Shown here in pieces: positions 26,999 to 36,424 of a DNA stretch of 64,000 bases. Numbering within the stretch: the stretch's first letter is position 1; each line of letters begins with the position of its first letter. The translations under genes were made by a program, and so were the position numbers. The notes below the pieces were generated by a model. That model was not told the DNA's origin. It did not search any database and saw nothing but the letters and a program-made list of their open reading frames with translations. The DNA comes from Paraburkholderia sp. CNPSo 3274 (GTDB lineage Bacteria > Pseudomonadota > Gammaproteobacteria > Burkholderiales > Burkholderiaceae): positions 1 through 64,000 of the forward strand of contig NZ_JAMBPR010000024.1 in NCBI RefSeq assembly GCF_024206475.1, written 5' to 3'.

Positions 26999-27159
26999 GC
27001 CGGCCAGGCGCAGTCGCCGGAATGCAGTTGCCAGCGACTGCGCCGCAAAAGAGCGACACATCAGCGGGGCGGCAGTCATGCTGCCCCGTTTGCATTTCGA
27101 GCGGGCCGAAAGACGCGCTCCGAAATCCTTGCTGGACGGCCATCCGACCCCCGCTTCCA

Positions 27160-27304
27160 CGCGCTGGAAGAGAATCGAAAAAATTTTCGAACTCTCGGGA
27201 AAGCGTGCTGTCTCTGTTTACGGTACGTGTGCGGCAGTGCCGCCGCGTCACCATTCTCCTCTTGTCGTTGTTGCTCCGGGGCCATTCTTGCCCCGGTTTT
27301 TTTT
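27160..27304 (+). ncRNA. Possible small RNA ending at an orphan terminator
   Basis: A strong terminator lies about 280 nt after the lipoprotein stop and 158 nt before metG. The 50 nt before it are CU-rich and include ATTCTCCTCTTG, which could pair with a Shine-Dalgarno sequence. The 5' end is a guess; no good promoter was found. It could simply be a long 3' UTR. Confidence 0.3.
27277..27304 (+). terminator. Strong orphan intrinsic terminator upstream of metG
   Basis: CCGGGGC (27277-27283) pairs with GCCCCGG (27291-27297), loop CATTCTT, followed by seven T. Confidence 0.85.
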
Positions 27305-27461
27305 GGCCGCGATTTGTGCGACGCAGCATGACTGTTGCTTGCGCAGCCCGCGCTCCCTCCAGGCATTTCGCATACGAGCGTCCACCTGCCCGCCGAACGG
27401 TGGTGCGGCCGCCCTGCTAAAATCGCCCTTTCCCCCCGCAACATCGGACTTCCCCTCACTT

Positions 27462-29615
27462 ATGTCAGCACCCGCCACCGACCTCGCTGCAGCCGGCGCG
27501 CATGCCAATCAAAGCGGCCGCCGCCAGATTCTCGTTACGTCTGCTCTGCCGTACGCCAACGGTCAGATCCACATCGGCCACCTGGTCGAGTACATCCAGA
27601 CGGACATCTGGGTTCGCGCGCTGCGAATGCATGGCCACGAGGTCTACTACGTCGGTGCCGACGACACGCACGGCACGCCCGTCATGCTGCGCGCGGAGAA
27701 GGAAGGCCTCACACCGCAGCAGCTGATCGCGCGCGTGTGGCAGGAGCACAAGCGCGACTTCGACAGCTTCGGCGTGTCGTTCGACAACTATTACTCAACG
27801 GACTCCGAAGAGAACCGCGTGCTGTCCGAGTCGGTGTATCTGGCACTCAAGGAAGCGGGTTTCATCGAGACGCGCGACATCGAGCAGGCCTACGATCCGG
27901 TCAAGAACATGTTCCTGCCGGACCGCTTCATCAAGGGCGAGTGCCCGAAGTGCGGCGCGAAGGATCAGTACGGCGACAGCTGCGAAGTGTGCGGCTCGAC
28001 CTACGCGCCGACTGACCTGAAGAATCCGTACTCGGTGGTCTCGGGCGCGACACCCATCCGCAAGACCTCGACGCACCACTTCTTCCGGCTCTCGGACCCG
28101 CGCTGCGAAGACTTCCTGCGCGGCTGGGTGAGCGGCCTGGCTCAACCGGAAGCGACCAACAAGATGCGCGAGTGGCTGGGCGACTCGGGCGAATCGAAGC
28201 TCGCCGACTGGGACATCTCGCGCGACGCACCCTACTTCGGCTTTGAGATTCCGGGTGCGCCCGGCAAGTACTTCTACGTGTGGCTCGACGCGCCGGTCGG
28301 CTACTACGCGAGCTTCAAGAACCTGTGCGAGAAGCGCGGCATCGATTTCGAGGCATGGGTGAAGGCCGGCTCGAAGACGGAGCAGTACCACTTCATCGGC
28401 AAGGACATCCTGTATTTCCATACGCTGTTCTGGCCGGCCATGCTGCAGTTCTCGGGCCACCGCACGCCGACCAACGTATTCGCGCACGGCTTCCTGACCG
28501 TGGACGGCGCGAAAATGTCGAAGTCGCGCGGCACGTTCATCACGGCGGAAAGCTATGTGACCACGGGCCTGAACCCCGAGTGGCTGCGCTACTACTTCGC
28601 CGCGAAGCTCAACAGCACGATGGAAGACCTCGACCTGAACCTCGAAGACTTCCAGGCGCGCGTGAACAGCGACCTCGTCGGCAAGTACATCAACATCGCG
28701 AGCCGCGCAGCGGGCTTCCTGATCAAGCGCTTCGAAGGCCGCGTGCAAGATAGCGCGATGCATCATCCGTTGCTCGAGCAACTGCGCACCGCCATTGGGC
28801 AAATCGCTGCGCACTACGAAGCACGCGAATACAGCCGCGCGCTGCGCCAGACGATGGAGCTTGCCGACGCCGTGAACGGTTACGTCGATACGGCCAAGCC
28901 GTGGGAACAGGCCAAGGATCCGGCCAACCCGGTAGCGCTGCACGAAACCTGCAGCGTGAGCCTCGAAGCGTTCCGCCTGCTTTCGCTCGCCTTGAAGCCG
29001 GTGCTGCCGCAACTCGCTGAAGGCGTGGAGCAGTTCCTCGCCATCGAGCCGCTCACGTGGGCCGATGCAGGCAAGGCGCTCTCGTCGCAACAGCCGATCA
29101 ACGCGTACAAGCACCTGATGACGCGCGTCGATCCGAAGCAGATCGAAGCGCTGCTCGCCGCCAACCGCGATTCGCTGCAGGCGACCGAAGCGCCCGCCGC
29201 CGCGACTGCGGATGCAAACAAGAAGTCGAAGGCCGCGAAGGAAGCGAAGAAACCTGCCGCCGATGAAACGCCGGAAGTCATCTCCATCGACGACTTCGCG
29301 AAGATCGACTTGCGCGTGGCGCTGATCGTCGACTGCAACATCGTCGAAGGTTCGGACAAGCTGCTGCAACTCACGCTCGACGTGGGCGAGGAAAAAACGC
29401 GCAACGTGTTCTCGGGTATCCGTTCGGCCTACAAGCCGGAAGACCTCAAGGGCAAACTGACGGTGATGGTTGCGAACCTCGCACCGCGCAAGATGAAGTT
29501 CGGCATGTCCGAAGGCATGGTGCTCGCGGCCTCAGCCGCCGACGAGAAGGCCGAACCGGGTCTGTACATTCTCGAACCGCATAGCGGTGCGAAGCCGGGC
29601 ATGCGGGTCAGGTAA
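27462..29615 (+). CDS. metG: Methionyl-tRNA synthetase
   Basis: 717 aa, the long MetG form. HIGH lies in GQIHIGHLVEY and KMSKS in GAKMSKSRGTF. The zinc knuckle is CPKCGAKDQYGDSCEVC. A Lys/Ala-rich linker (about residues 580-605) leads to the C-terminal tRNA-binding OB-fold domain (about 610-717: IDLRVALIVDC...MKFGMSEGMVLAAS). It charges initiator and elongator tRNA-Met. MSAPATD at 27462 is chosen over the upstream open frame, which would run through the terminator. Confidence 0.98.
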   Translation: MSAPATDLAAAGAHANQSGRRQILVTSALPYANGQIHIGHLVEYIQTDIWVRALRMHGHEVYYVGADDTHGTPVMLRAEKEGLTPQQLIARVWQEHKRDFDSFGVSFDNYYSTDSEENRVLSESVYLALKEAGFIETRDIEQAYDPVKNMFLPDRFIKGECPKCGAKDQYGDSCEVCGSTYAPTDLKNPYSVVSGATPIRKTSTHHFFRLSDPRCEDFLRGWVSGLAQPEATNKMREWLGDSGESKLADWDISRDAPYFGFEIPGAPGKYFYVWLDAPVGYYASFKNLCEKRGIDFEAWVKAGSKTEQYHFIGKDILYFHTLFWPAMLQFSGHRTPTNVFAHGFLTVDGAKMSKSRGTFITAESYVTTGLNPEWLRYYFAAKLNSTMEDLDLNLEDFQARVNSDLVGKYINIASRAAGFLIKRFEGRVQDSAMHHPLLEQLRTAIGQIAAHYEAREYSRALRQTMELADAVNGYVDTAKPWEQAKDPANPVALHETCSVSLEAFRLLSLALKPVLPQLAEGVEQFLAIEPLTWADAGKALSSQQPINAYKHLMTRVDPKQIEALLAANRDSLQATEAPAAATADANKKSKAAKEAKKPAADETPEVISIDDFAKIDLRVALIVDCNIVEGSDKLLQLTLDVGEEKTRNVFSGIRSAYKPEDLKGKLTVMVANLAPRKMKFGMSEGMVLAASAADEKAEPGLYILEPHSGAKPGMRVR

Positions 29616-29642
29616 AGCCCTCTCGCTGATGTCGTGCGAAAC

Positions 29643-29665
29643 GCCCCTTGCGAGGGGCATTTTTT
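29643..29665 (+). terminator. metG terminator
   Basis: GCCCCT (29643-29648) pairs with AGGGGC (29653-29658), tetraloop TGCG, then a six-T run. Confidence 0.88.
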
Positions 29666-29734
29666 GCGCCTTGCTTTTCGAGGAAAGTGGCCCCGCGCTA
29701 CCTGCATTCATACCTGCAAGCGCATTCTGATTCT

Positions 29735-32700
29735 CTAGCGGCGAAGCCGATCGAAACGCCGCGTATAGAGAATATCGGCGCCGTTGAAGGTGCCGCCGTA
29801 CACCACCAGCGACCAGTAACGCGAGAGGTTGATCGTCGCCTTCACCGCGTTCGACGCCGACTGCAGGCCCTGTTCGTAGCCGATCACGAGACGCTGGTTG
29901 ATGGCCTTCGCGATCATCACGACCTCGGTGTCGGTCAGGCCCACCTCGCTGCGCCCGATGGAAAATTCGTCGAGGCCGATGCTCTGCGCAATGCGCTTGC
30001 CTTGCGCGCTGCCGAGCAGGGCGAGCGCCGTCGTCATCGCGCTCTGCTGGCCGAGGTTGTTGCCCTGGTCGGTGCCGTGCCCGAACAGCAGCCAGGAGAG
30101 CTTTTCGTTATCGGGCACGTTGGGCTCGGAAACGAGACGCACCGCCGGCGCCTGCACGGTGCCGGTGACCTGCACGCCCGCCTCGACCTGCTGGTTGCGC
30201 CGCATGGCGAGAATATTGATGCCCGGATTGCCCACCGGCCCGTTGAACGTGAAGAAGCCGTTTTCGATATTGAGCTTGGTGCCGAACGCCGTGTACGTGG
30301 AGCCTTCGGTCACGCGCACGTTGCCGACCGCGCGCAGCGGTACGTCCGGCGCGCTATTGACCGAGATCATGCCCGCCAGGCCCAGATCCGCGCCCTGCCC
30401 GCGGAAGCGGAAGTCGTGACCAAGATCGATGTCGACGTTTGCGCGCGGCGCGAAGCGCGGCGCGGGCCGGGTCGACGCCGTTTCTTCGATGGGCGGCCTG
30501 CCGCCTACCGTCGTGCCGTCGGGGCGCACGATCACGACGTCGTCGCCGAGCGAAGGTGCAGGTAACTCGGGCATGTCGAAGAGCGCGTGATCGACAGTGA
30601 ACTTGCCGTCGATTTGCATGCCGCCCAGATGCCCGCCGTTGGCGATGCTCGCGCTGCCGGAAAGCGACAGCTTGCGGTCGGGCGAAGCGAAAAGCTCGAG
30701 CTTGTCCGCGACGATGCTCGCGGTGAGATCGGGCTCGGCGTTGTCAAGGCGCACCTGGCCCTTGGCGCGCAGCGTGCCGCTCGTCGCGCCGTGGAACTCC
30801 ACCTGCTGGAAGTCGACGAGGTTATGCGAGAGCGCGATGCGGATCACGCCGTCCTTCAACTCCACGCCCTGATCGACCATGGTGGCCGAGATGCCGTCGC
30901 CGACCAGCGAGCCCGTGAGATTCGGCTTCCCGACGGTGCCGCCGAGCGCGAGTTGCAGCGCGAGATGGCCATCGAGCAGGTAAGTCGGGCCTAGCATGCC
31001 GCCCGTGGTCCTGAGCGACGGCACGTTCGCATTGACGGTGCCGCCGATCGGCGCCTCGTCCGCGACGGTGAGGATGCCGTCGCGCGGCACGAGCGTGGTG
31101 TAGGCATCGATGTCGAGTATGCCCACGCGGCTCGCCTGCGCATGCGCCGTGAGCGCGAGGCGGTTGCCGCCGCTGAAGGCTGCGCGCACGTTGAGGTCGC
31201 CCACGCCGAGCGACGCAAAGCCGCGGCCAACCTCGGTCGTGACGTCGCCCGAGCGGCGCTTGATCTGCACATAGCCGGTGGCCGTCGGGCCGACGGAGAA
31301 GTCCCAGTCACCGTCGAAGATCAGGTCGGTCCTGAGCGTGGACGGCACGCCCGTGAACTGCTGACGGATTTGCATGATGCGCGCAAGCGACACGTTGGTC
31401 AGCGTGCCCGCCGAGCGGATGCGGCCATGGTCGAGATCGAACGATTTCAGGTCGAGCGACGCGCCTTCCCCCGTAATACGCGTCGCGCCAAGCGTCACCT
31501 TGCCGGGGCCCGCGCTCACCGTCAGCGGCGACTGCAGTTTCACACCGGGCACGCCGCGGTTCTCGAGTTGCGTAACCGCGCCGTTCCAGCGCGTGCCTTC
31601 GCGCGTGTCCTGGAGGCCGCCGTTCGCCGCCACCACGAAGTCGATCGGCTGGCCCTGCACCTTGCCCTTCGCGCTCGCGGCGAGCGTGTGCTTCGCGCGC
31701 GTACCGTCAAGGCGCGCGGTGAGCGTCGTGATATCGACGCCCGCCACCGCAATGTCGCTCGCGTCGGTGCTGAAGGCGAGCGCGCCGTTCGCGCCGTCGC
31801 GCGCGAGCGCCCGGCCCTCGGCATGGCCGACGCGGTTATCGCCGAACACCACGTGGTCGGCCTTGTAGTCGAGCGAAACGTCGGGATGCGCGAACGTGCC
31901 GGTCACGTCGCCGTTCGCCGCGAGCTGGCCCGCTATGCCAAAGCCGAGCCGGTCGAGCTGCGGCGCGTCCACGCGAAAGCGCAGGCGGTCGCCACGCGCG
32001 CCGAAGCTGCCTTGCAGATCCACGGTATTGCCCGCAATCGAGAGGTTCGCGCGGCTTGGCAGAATACGCGCGCCCGCCAGCTGGACGAGGCCCTGGCCCG
32101 TGAGCGGCAGGTCGTCGTAGACGCTCGGGCCGAGCTTGAACTCGGCCCGCGTCGTGAAGGTGGGCGCGAGCGTGCCGCTCGCATTGAGCGTGCCGTTCAC
32201 GCGCGCCTCGATGCGCCGGCCTGCGGGACGCGTGGCAGGTCGCGGCTTTGCTTCGGGCTCGGCCGCCCGGCCCTGCCCGGTCTGTTTCGCGTTCTCCACG
32301 CGCTGTTGTTCGGCGGCCTGCTCGCCCGATTGAGCGGGATTGAGCGACGGGTTCAGCGCCGGATTGAGCGCGAGATTGCGTTTCGGGTTGAGCGCGTCGG
32401 CGGCGGGTTGGGGCGCGGGCCGCGGCCGGGCGGCCGGCCCTGGCGACTTCGCGGCCGTGCGCGCCGGTGTTTGCGACGTGAGCGACAGCGGATCGAAATT
32501 GGTCAGCACCGCCTTGAGTTGATACGTGGAGCTGGCGTCGTGTTTGAGCGCGCCCGACAGGTCGATGCGCCCCGCACCCGAAGTCAGTCGCACGTCGTTG
32601 AGCGACAGGCGCGCGGGGTCCTGCGTGATCTTGCCCTGCACGCGCAGCGCCGCCCTGGGATCGGCAAGATCGAGCGTGACGCTCTGCACGTCGCCGTTCA

Positions 32701-34210
32701 GCCGCACGCCGACCGGCCCCGCGAATTGCGTGGCGCGCACGCTCGACTGGATCGCGTTGAGGTCGAGCCCGGCCACCTTCAGGTCGAAGCGTCCGTCGCG
32801 CCCGCTGATCGTGCCGCCGCCGGTGATCGTCGCGTTCTTCACGAGACGCACGGCGAGCTTCGGGATGCGCTGCGTCTTCGCATCGAGCACGACGTCGGCG
32901 TGGGCGTCGATGAGCGGCAGCAGCTTTTCGTCGATGGCGCCCGGCTTCGCGTTGACGATCGAGACCGCGCCCGCCACGGTGAAGCCAGCCGCATTGCTGC
33001 GCGCGCGAGCCGCGGCGGCCGCGGCCGATGCTGCGGAGGCAGCCGCGGCATCGGGCTTCGCGCCGCCCGCAGGCGCCGATGCCAACGCCGGCACGGAAGC
33101 CGGCGTCACTTCCGACACCGCCGCTGCCCCCGAAGCCGCCGCCGCGAGCGCCGCCGGCACGCCCGCTGCGCCGCCAGGCACCGGCTGCAACTGCGCACGC
33201 ACCGCGAGATCGGCGAACGGCGCGCCCGGCGCGAACGCCTGCGGATTGACATGATCGAACGCGAGCGTGGCGCGCTGCAGAGGCACGGAAGCGAACGGCG
33301 CGGCCTCCACATGCGCGCGGCCGGTGAGCTTCATGCCGCTTGCCTCGATTTCGGCCGTGAGCGCCTCGAGCGAGCCGGCGAGGTTTGCGCTGACCCGCAC
33401 GTCTTCGCCGTTCACCTTGCCGGAGTAGCCCAGGTCGCCCGTGAGCGCGAACGGCCGCACGCCATCGAGCTTCGCCTCCGCGCTCACTGCGCCAAAGGGC
33501 GTGTCGAGACGCTCGATAGCGGCCTCGTGATGGCGGCCGTCGCTGCGTCCGTGGAACTGGAACCGCGAGAACTCGTTGGTCGAGGTGCCTTCGTGCACCG
33601 TGAGCTTGTCCACCTGCAGGTCACGGATTTCGAGCCCGAGCGGCAGTTGCAGGTTTTCCGGCAGCTTCATGGGCGAGGAAGGCTCGTGCGACGGCACGAT
33701 GCGCATCTCGATGTCGCCAGCATGCAGATAGTCCACCACGAAGCGCCAGGGTTTCTGGCCGAAACCCTGCAGTTCCCATTGGCCGCCAATGCGGTCGACC
33801 TTGAGCGTGGTGCCGTCCGTGCCGCGCCAACTCACGTTGGAAAAGCGCACGCCGCTCGCGAGCGTGCCGCCTTCGAGCCTGCCCGCGAGCTTGCCGTCGA
33901 GCAGCTTGACCGCCGCGCGCCACGCGTAGGCCGTGCCGCGCTCGGTGGTCAGCACGCCATAGAGCAAGCCGGCGACGAGCCCGACGAGCAGCACCGGCAC
34001 GACGATCGCCCAGGCAAGCGCCTTCCAGAGCCGTGGGCCACGGCGCGGCGGCGGCGCGCCGCCGTCTCCGCTAGCACCACCTTCGCCGCCACCACCATGG
34101 CCGCCGCGTCCACCGTGCGCTTCATCGTCCGGGCTGCGGCCAGACTCCCCCGGCGGCACCGCGAACGCGGCCGGCAGCCATGCCACTGCAGAGAGACGAC
34201 GCGCGCTCAT
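29735..34210 (-). CDS. tamB: Translocation and assembly module subunit TamB
   Basis: 1491 aa. A Gly/Pro-rich cytoplasmic start precedes one membrane helix (about 62-85); the rest is a long beta-rich periplasmic body ending in the TamB (DUF490) domain, with GFFTFNGPVGNPGINILA and ending YTRRFDRLRR. With TamA it forms an envelope-spanning bridge; AsmA/TamB-like proteins are linked to phospholipid transport and autotransporter assembly. Two low-complexity inserts stand out: an Ala-rich one around residue 380 and an NPxLNP repeat with a charged tail around residues 600-660. It lies 61 nt after tamA on the same strand, a two-gene operon. Confidence 0.93.
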   Translation of the reverse strand: MSARRLSAVAWLPAAFAVPPGESGRSPDDEAHGGRGGHGGGGEGGASGDGGAPPPRRGPRLWKALAWAIVVPVLLVGLVAGLLYGVLTTERGTAYAWRAAVKLLDGKLAGRLEGGTLASGVRFSNVSWRGTDGTTLKVDRIGGQWELQGFGQKPWRFVVDYLHAGDIEMRIVPSHEPSSPMKLPENLQLPLGLEIRDLQVDKLTVHEGTSTNEFSRFQFHGRSDGRHHEAAIERLDTPFGAVSAEAKLDGVRPFALTGDLGYSGKVNGEDVRVSANLAGSLEALTAEIEASGMKLTGRAHVEAAPFASVPLQRATLAFDHVNPQAFAPGAPFADLAVRAQLQPVPGGAAGVPAALAAAASGAAAVSEVTPASVPALASAPAGGAKPDAAAASAASAAAAAARARSNAAGFTVAGAVSIVNAKPGAIDEKLLPLIDAHADVVLDAKTQRIPKLAVRLVKNATITGGGTISGRDGRFDLKVAGLDLNAIQSSVRATQFAGPVGVRLNGDVQSVTLDLADPRAALRVQGKITQDPARLSLNDVRLTSGAGRIDLSGALKHDASSTYQLKAVLTNFDPLSLTSQTPARTAAKSPGPAARPRPAPQPAADALNPKRNLALNPALNPSLNPAQSGEQAAEQQRVENAKQTGQGRAAEPEAKPRPATRPAGRRIEARVNGTLNASGTLAPTFTTRAEFKLGPSVYDDLPLTGQGLVQLAGARILPSRANLSIAGNTVDLQGSFGARGDRLRFRVDAPQLDRLGFGIAGQLAANGDVTGTFAHPDVSLDYKADHVVFGDNRVGHAEGRALARDGANGALAFSTDASDIAVAGVDITTLTARLDGTRAKHTLAASAKGKVQGQPIDFVVAANGGLQDTREGTRWNGAVTQLENRGVPGVKLQSPLTVSAGPGKVTLGATRITGEGASLDLKSFDLDHGRIRSAGTLTNVSLARIMQIRQQFTGVPSTLRTDLIFDGDWDFSVGPTATGYVQIKRRSGDVTTEVGRGFASLGVGDLNVRAAFSGGNRLALTAHAQASRVGILDIDAYTTLVPRDGILTVADEAPIGGTVNANVPSLRTTGGMLGPTYLLDGHLALQLALGGTVGKPNLTGSLVGDGISATMVDQGVELKDGVIRIALSHNLVDFQQVEFHGATSGTLRAKGQVRLDNAEPDLTASIVADKLELFASPDRKLSLSGSASIANGGHLGGMQIDGKFTVDHALFDMPELPAPSLGDDVVIVRPDGTTVGGRPPIEETASTRPAPRFAPRANVDIDLGHDFRFRGQGADLGLAGMISVNSAPDVPLRAVGNVRVTEGSTYTAFGTKLNIENGFFTFNGPVGNPGINILAMRRNQQVEAGVQVTGTVQAPAVRLVSEPNVPDNEKLSWLLFGHGTDQGNNLGQQSAMTTALALLGSAQGKRIAQSIGLDEFSIGRSEVGLTDTEVVMIAKAINQRLVIGYEQGLQSASNAVKATINLSRYWSLVVYGGTFNGADILYTRRFDRLRR
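32325..32396 (-). repeat. Degenerate 12-nt tandem repeat within tamB
   Basis: About six 12-nt units resembling GGATTGAGCGCG (plus-strand reading) lie end to end, clearest at 32337-32396. In frame they encode an NPxL-type repeat in a disordered insert, so unit changes would keep the frame. Confidence 0.7.
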
Positions 34211-34271
34211 GCGCCCCCCTCGCCGTGCGGCGCAGGAGGCGTTGCGAAGCGGAGCAGCGAGCGCGTCATCA

Positions 34272-36113
34272 TCAGAAGGCGATCCCGAGTGTCAGATAAG
34301 GCCGCACGCTGTGAGTGCGAAAACCATAGGCGAGATCGAGGTTGACCGGCCCGACGGGGCTGCGCCAGCGCGCGCCGATACCCGCGCCCGGATCGAACTC
34401 CTTTTCGCCCCAGGTGTCGGTGGCGGTGCCGACGTCGAAGAACACCGCGCCGCCCCAGTCGTGGCTGAACCAGTGCTGGTACTCGGCTGACCCGGTGACG
34501 AGATACTTGGTCGGCAGGATCGAGCCCGACTGGTCGTTACCGATGCTCTGGAACGAGTAGCCGCGCACCGAGTTCGAACCGCCCGCGCGGAACAGCAGCG
34601 ACGCGGGGATGCCGCTCGACGGGCCGCTCGTAAACACGCCGCCCAGCTCCGCGCGGAACACCATGATGTCGCTGTGGCCGATCGGCAGGTATTGCTGGCC
34701 GCGCATGTAGGCGCGCAAGAAGCTTTGCTCGGTGCCTACGTTCTTGAGCGCGAGGCCCGCCTCCATGCGAATGATGTTGCCCGAGCGCGGAAAGAGCGGG
34801 TCGTCGACGTTGCGGCGCGTCCAGCCCCAGGTCGGCACGAGCGCATGGGCCCGCGAGGACGGCCCCACGTTCTGCGTGAGGCGGTCGTCGTAGAACATCA
34901 GCGCGTACGCGTAGTCGATGTTCTGCGAGGTGCGCGTGCGCTGCACTCCTACGCGCGCGCTATAGATGTTCGTGTCCGAGACGTCGGTCGTCGTGTAGGA
35001 AGCGACGAGGCTGTTGGTCCAGGCGCGCGGGCCGGGCGGCATCGACAGCTGGACCTGACCGAACTTCTGGATCTGGTCGAGCCGCCCCTGCACCTGGAAC
35101 GGCCACGCCGCCCCGAACGTGTTCAGGTAGGTGTAGGAGCCCTGGACGTGTGCGCCGGTGTCGGTCGAATAACCCACGCCGCCGCGGAAGTTGTTGTACG
35201 GGAACTCGCTCACCTTCACGTGCACGGGCGTATCGAGCGGCTTTTGCGTGTTGGCGTCGACGTCGATCGCCACACTCGCGTAGTACGGCGTGTTCTGCAC
35301 CTGGCGCTGCAGTTCGGCCACGCGGTTCAGGTCGTAGATTTCGCCCGGCGAAAGCGGATTCACGTTGTCGATGATGTAGCCCGGATACCGCCGCGGGCCC
35401 GAAACATCGAGCTTGCCCAGCGTGAAGGTCGGCCCGCTGTCGAACGTTACGGAAAGTTGCGCGTCATGCCTGAGCGGATCGACTCGCGCCTCCGAATACA
35501 CGATCTTGGCGCCGAGGTAGCGGCGCGCCTGCAGTGCCTTGAGCGAAGCGTACTTGGCGTCGTCCCAACCCGACTGCGTGAAGGCGTCGCCGTCGTGCAA
35601 CGAGAACGCGAAGCGCGCGGTGTTCTCCTGCGCCGGGTCTTCCGTGAGCACCGGGCCGCGAAAAACCAGCTTCACCGACGAAATCGTCGTGCGCGGCCCC
35701 GGGTCGACGCTCACCCGCACGTGCCGCCTGCCGTCGAACATACGCACGTCGGTGCGCACGACCGGCGTGAAATAGCCCGCCGTCGAGGCGAGGTCGCGCA
35801 CCTGCTGCGGCGTCGCGGTCACGAGGAACTCGAACTGGTCCTCGTTCACGTCGGCGCGCGTGGCAAAGCGCGCAATGTCGAGGTGCGTCTCGAGCAGCTT
35901 GCGCAGGTCGCGCGGGGTGGCCTGGATATCGACGTCGTAGTAGGTGCGCGGGCGCATCCACGGCAGGAGGGTGGTCAGGATGTCGGCCCGGGCGGGCGTC
36001 GCCACGGCGGAGAACACGGCGAGGCACATGATCAGGCACGCGGCGAGCCGTGGCCGCGCCGCCCGCGAGGGGCGCCGCCGTGCGCACAATGCTTCGATCA
36101 CCCATCCCGCCAA
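34272..36113 (-). CDS. tamA: Outer-membrane assembly protein TamA (BamA/Omp85 family)
   Basis: 613 aa. A signal peptide ends near ATPARA|DIL. Three POTRA-like repeats (about 55-280) precede the Omp85 barrel (about 290-613), which ends in the aromatic-terminated strand PYLTLGIAF. GGSNSVRGYSFQSIG is the conserved barrel-lumen VRGY motif. It pairs with TamB immediately downstream. The 43-residue signal peptide is long; an internal Met at about residue 29 would give a shorter one. A perfect AACTGGT-N4-ACCAGTT dyad lies 23 nt before the start codon. Confidence 0.93.
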   Translation of the reverse strand: MAGWVIEALCARRRPSRAARPRLAACLIMCLAVFSAVATPARADILTTLLPWMRPRTYYDVDIQATPRDLRKLLETHLDIARFATRADVNEDQFEFLVTATPQQVRDLASTAGYFTPVVRTDVRMFDGRRHVRVSVDPGPRTTISSVKLVFRGPVLTEDPAQENTARFAFSLHDGDAFTQSGWDDAKYASLKALQARRYLGAKIVYSEARVDPLRHDAQLSVTFDSGPTFTLGKLDVSGPRRYPGYIIDNVNPLSPGEIYDLNRVAELQRQVQNTPYYASVAIDVDANTQKPLDTPVHVKVSEFPYNNFRGGVGYSTDTGAHVQGSYTYLNTFGAAWPFQVQGRLDQIQKFGQVQLSMPPGPRAWTNSLVASYTTTDVSDTNIYSARVGVQRTRTSQNIDYAYALMFYDDRLTQNVGPSSRAHALVPTWGWTRRNVDDPLFPRSGNIIRMEAGLALKNVGTEQSFLRAYMRGQQYLPIGHSDIMVFRAELGGVFTSGPSSGIPASLLFRAGGSNSVRGYSFQSIGNDQSGSILPTKYLVTGSAEYQHWFSHDWGGAVFFDVGTATDTWGEKEFDPGAGIGARWRSPVGPVNLDLAYGFRTHSVRPYLTLGIAF

Positions 36114-36424
36114 ACGCCACCTCCGGCCGTCGTAGAACTGGTTGCCACCAGTTGCGCCGCTCGCGCGCAGGGCACGGGAAGCGGCAACGGGCGCAAACGC
36201 GTTATTTCACCACATCGGCGCGTCAAAACCCCAGGAGGAGGCGCAAAGCGTGCCACAACGCCGGCGCAGCCCGATGCATGGCGCGCGGGGCGGCCCGAGG
36301 GATGGCTAACGCGCGCTGCGCCCGGGCGGATGTTCCGCGGCGTTGGCTTGCGGTAAAATTGCCGCCGACAGAATTAGCGGCGCGGCGCAATCAGGCGCCC
36401 CGCCTTACTGGACGGACGTCAGCC
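36114..36424. other. Divergent intergenic region tamA / DUF3460-scpA
   Basis: 311 nt. The only clear structure is the 18-bp dyad at 36136-36153. A plus-strand open frame covers much of it but is Arg/Ala-rich and unsupported. Confidence 0.55.
36136..36153. promoter_or_regulatory. GntR-like dyad upstream of tamA
   Basis: AACTGGT-TGCC-ACCAGTT has perfect 7-bp arms with a 4-nt spacer. TGGT...ACCA half-sites are typical of GntR/FadR-type regulators. No such regulator gene lies nearby. Confidence 0.45.

Larger units (their letters stand above)
26999..27461. other. Intergenic region between the OmpA-family lipoprotein gene and metG
   Basis: 463 nt. It holds an inverted repeat GGCGCAGTCGC/GCGACTGCGCC (27007-27017, 27034-27044) without a T tract, a weak GGCAG/CTGCC hairpin near 27070-27090, and a strong intrinsic terminator at 27277-27304. 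The frame of metG is open through this region but has no better start than 27462. Confidence 0.6.

Noticed and set aside
27078..27461. N-terminal extension of metG
   Set aside because: The frame is open, but it crosses a strong terminator and the family N-terminus is at 27462.
31142..34345. 1067-residue plus-strand open frame opposite tamB
   Set aside because: Composition is Arg/Ala/His/Glu-rich with no domain; a typical antisense shadow in high-GC DNA.
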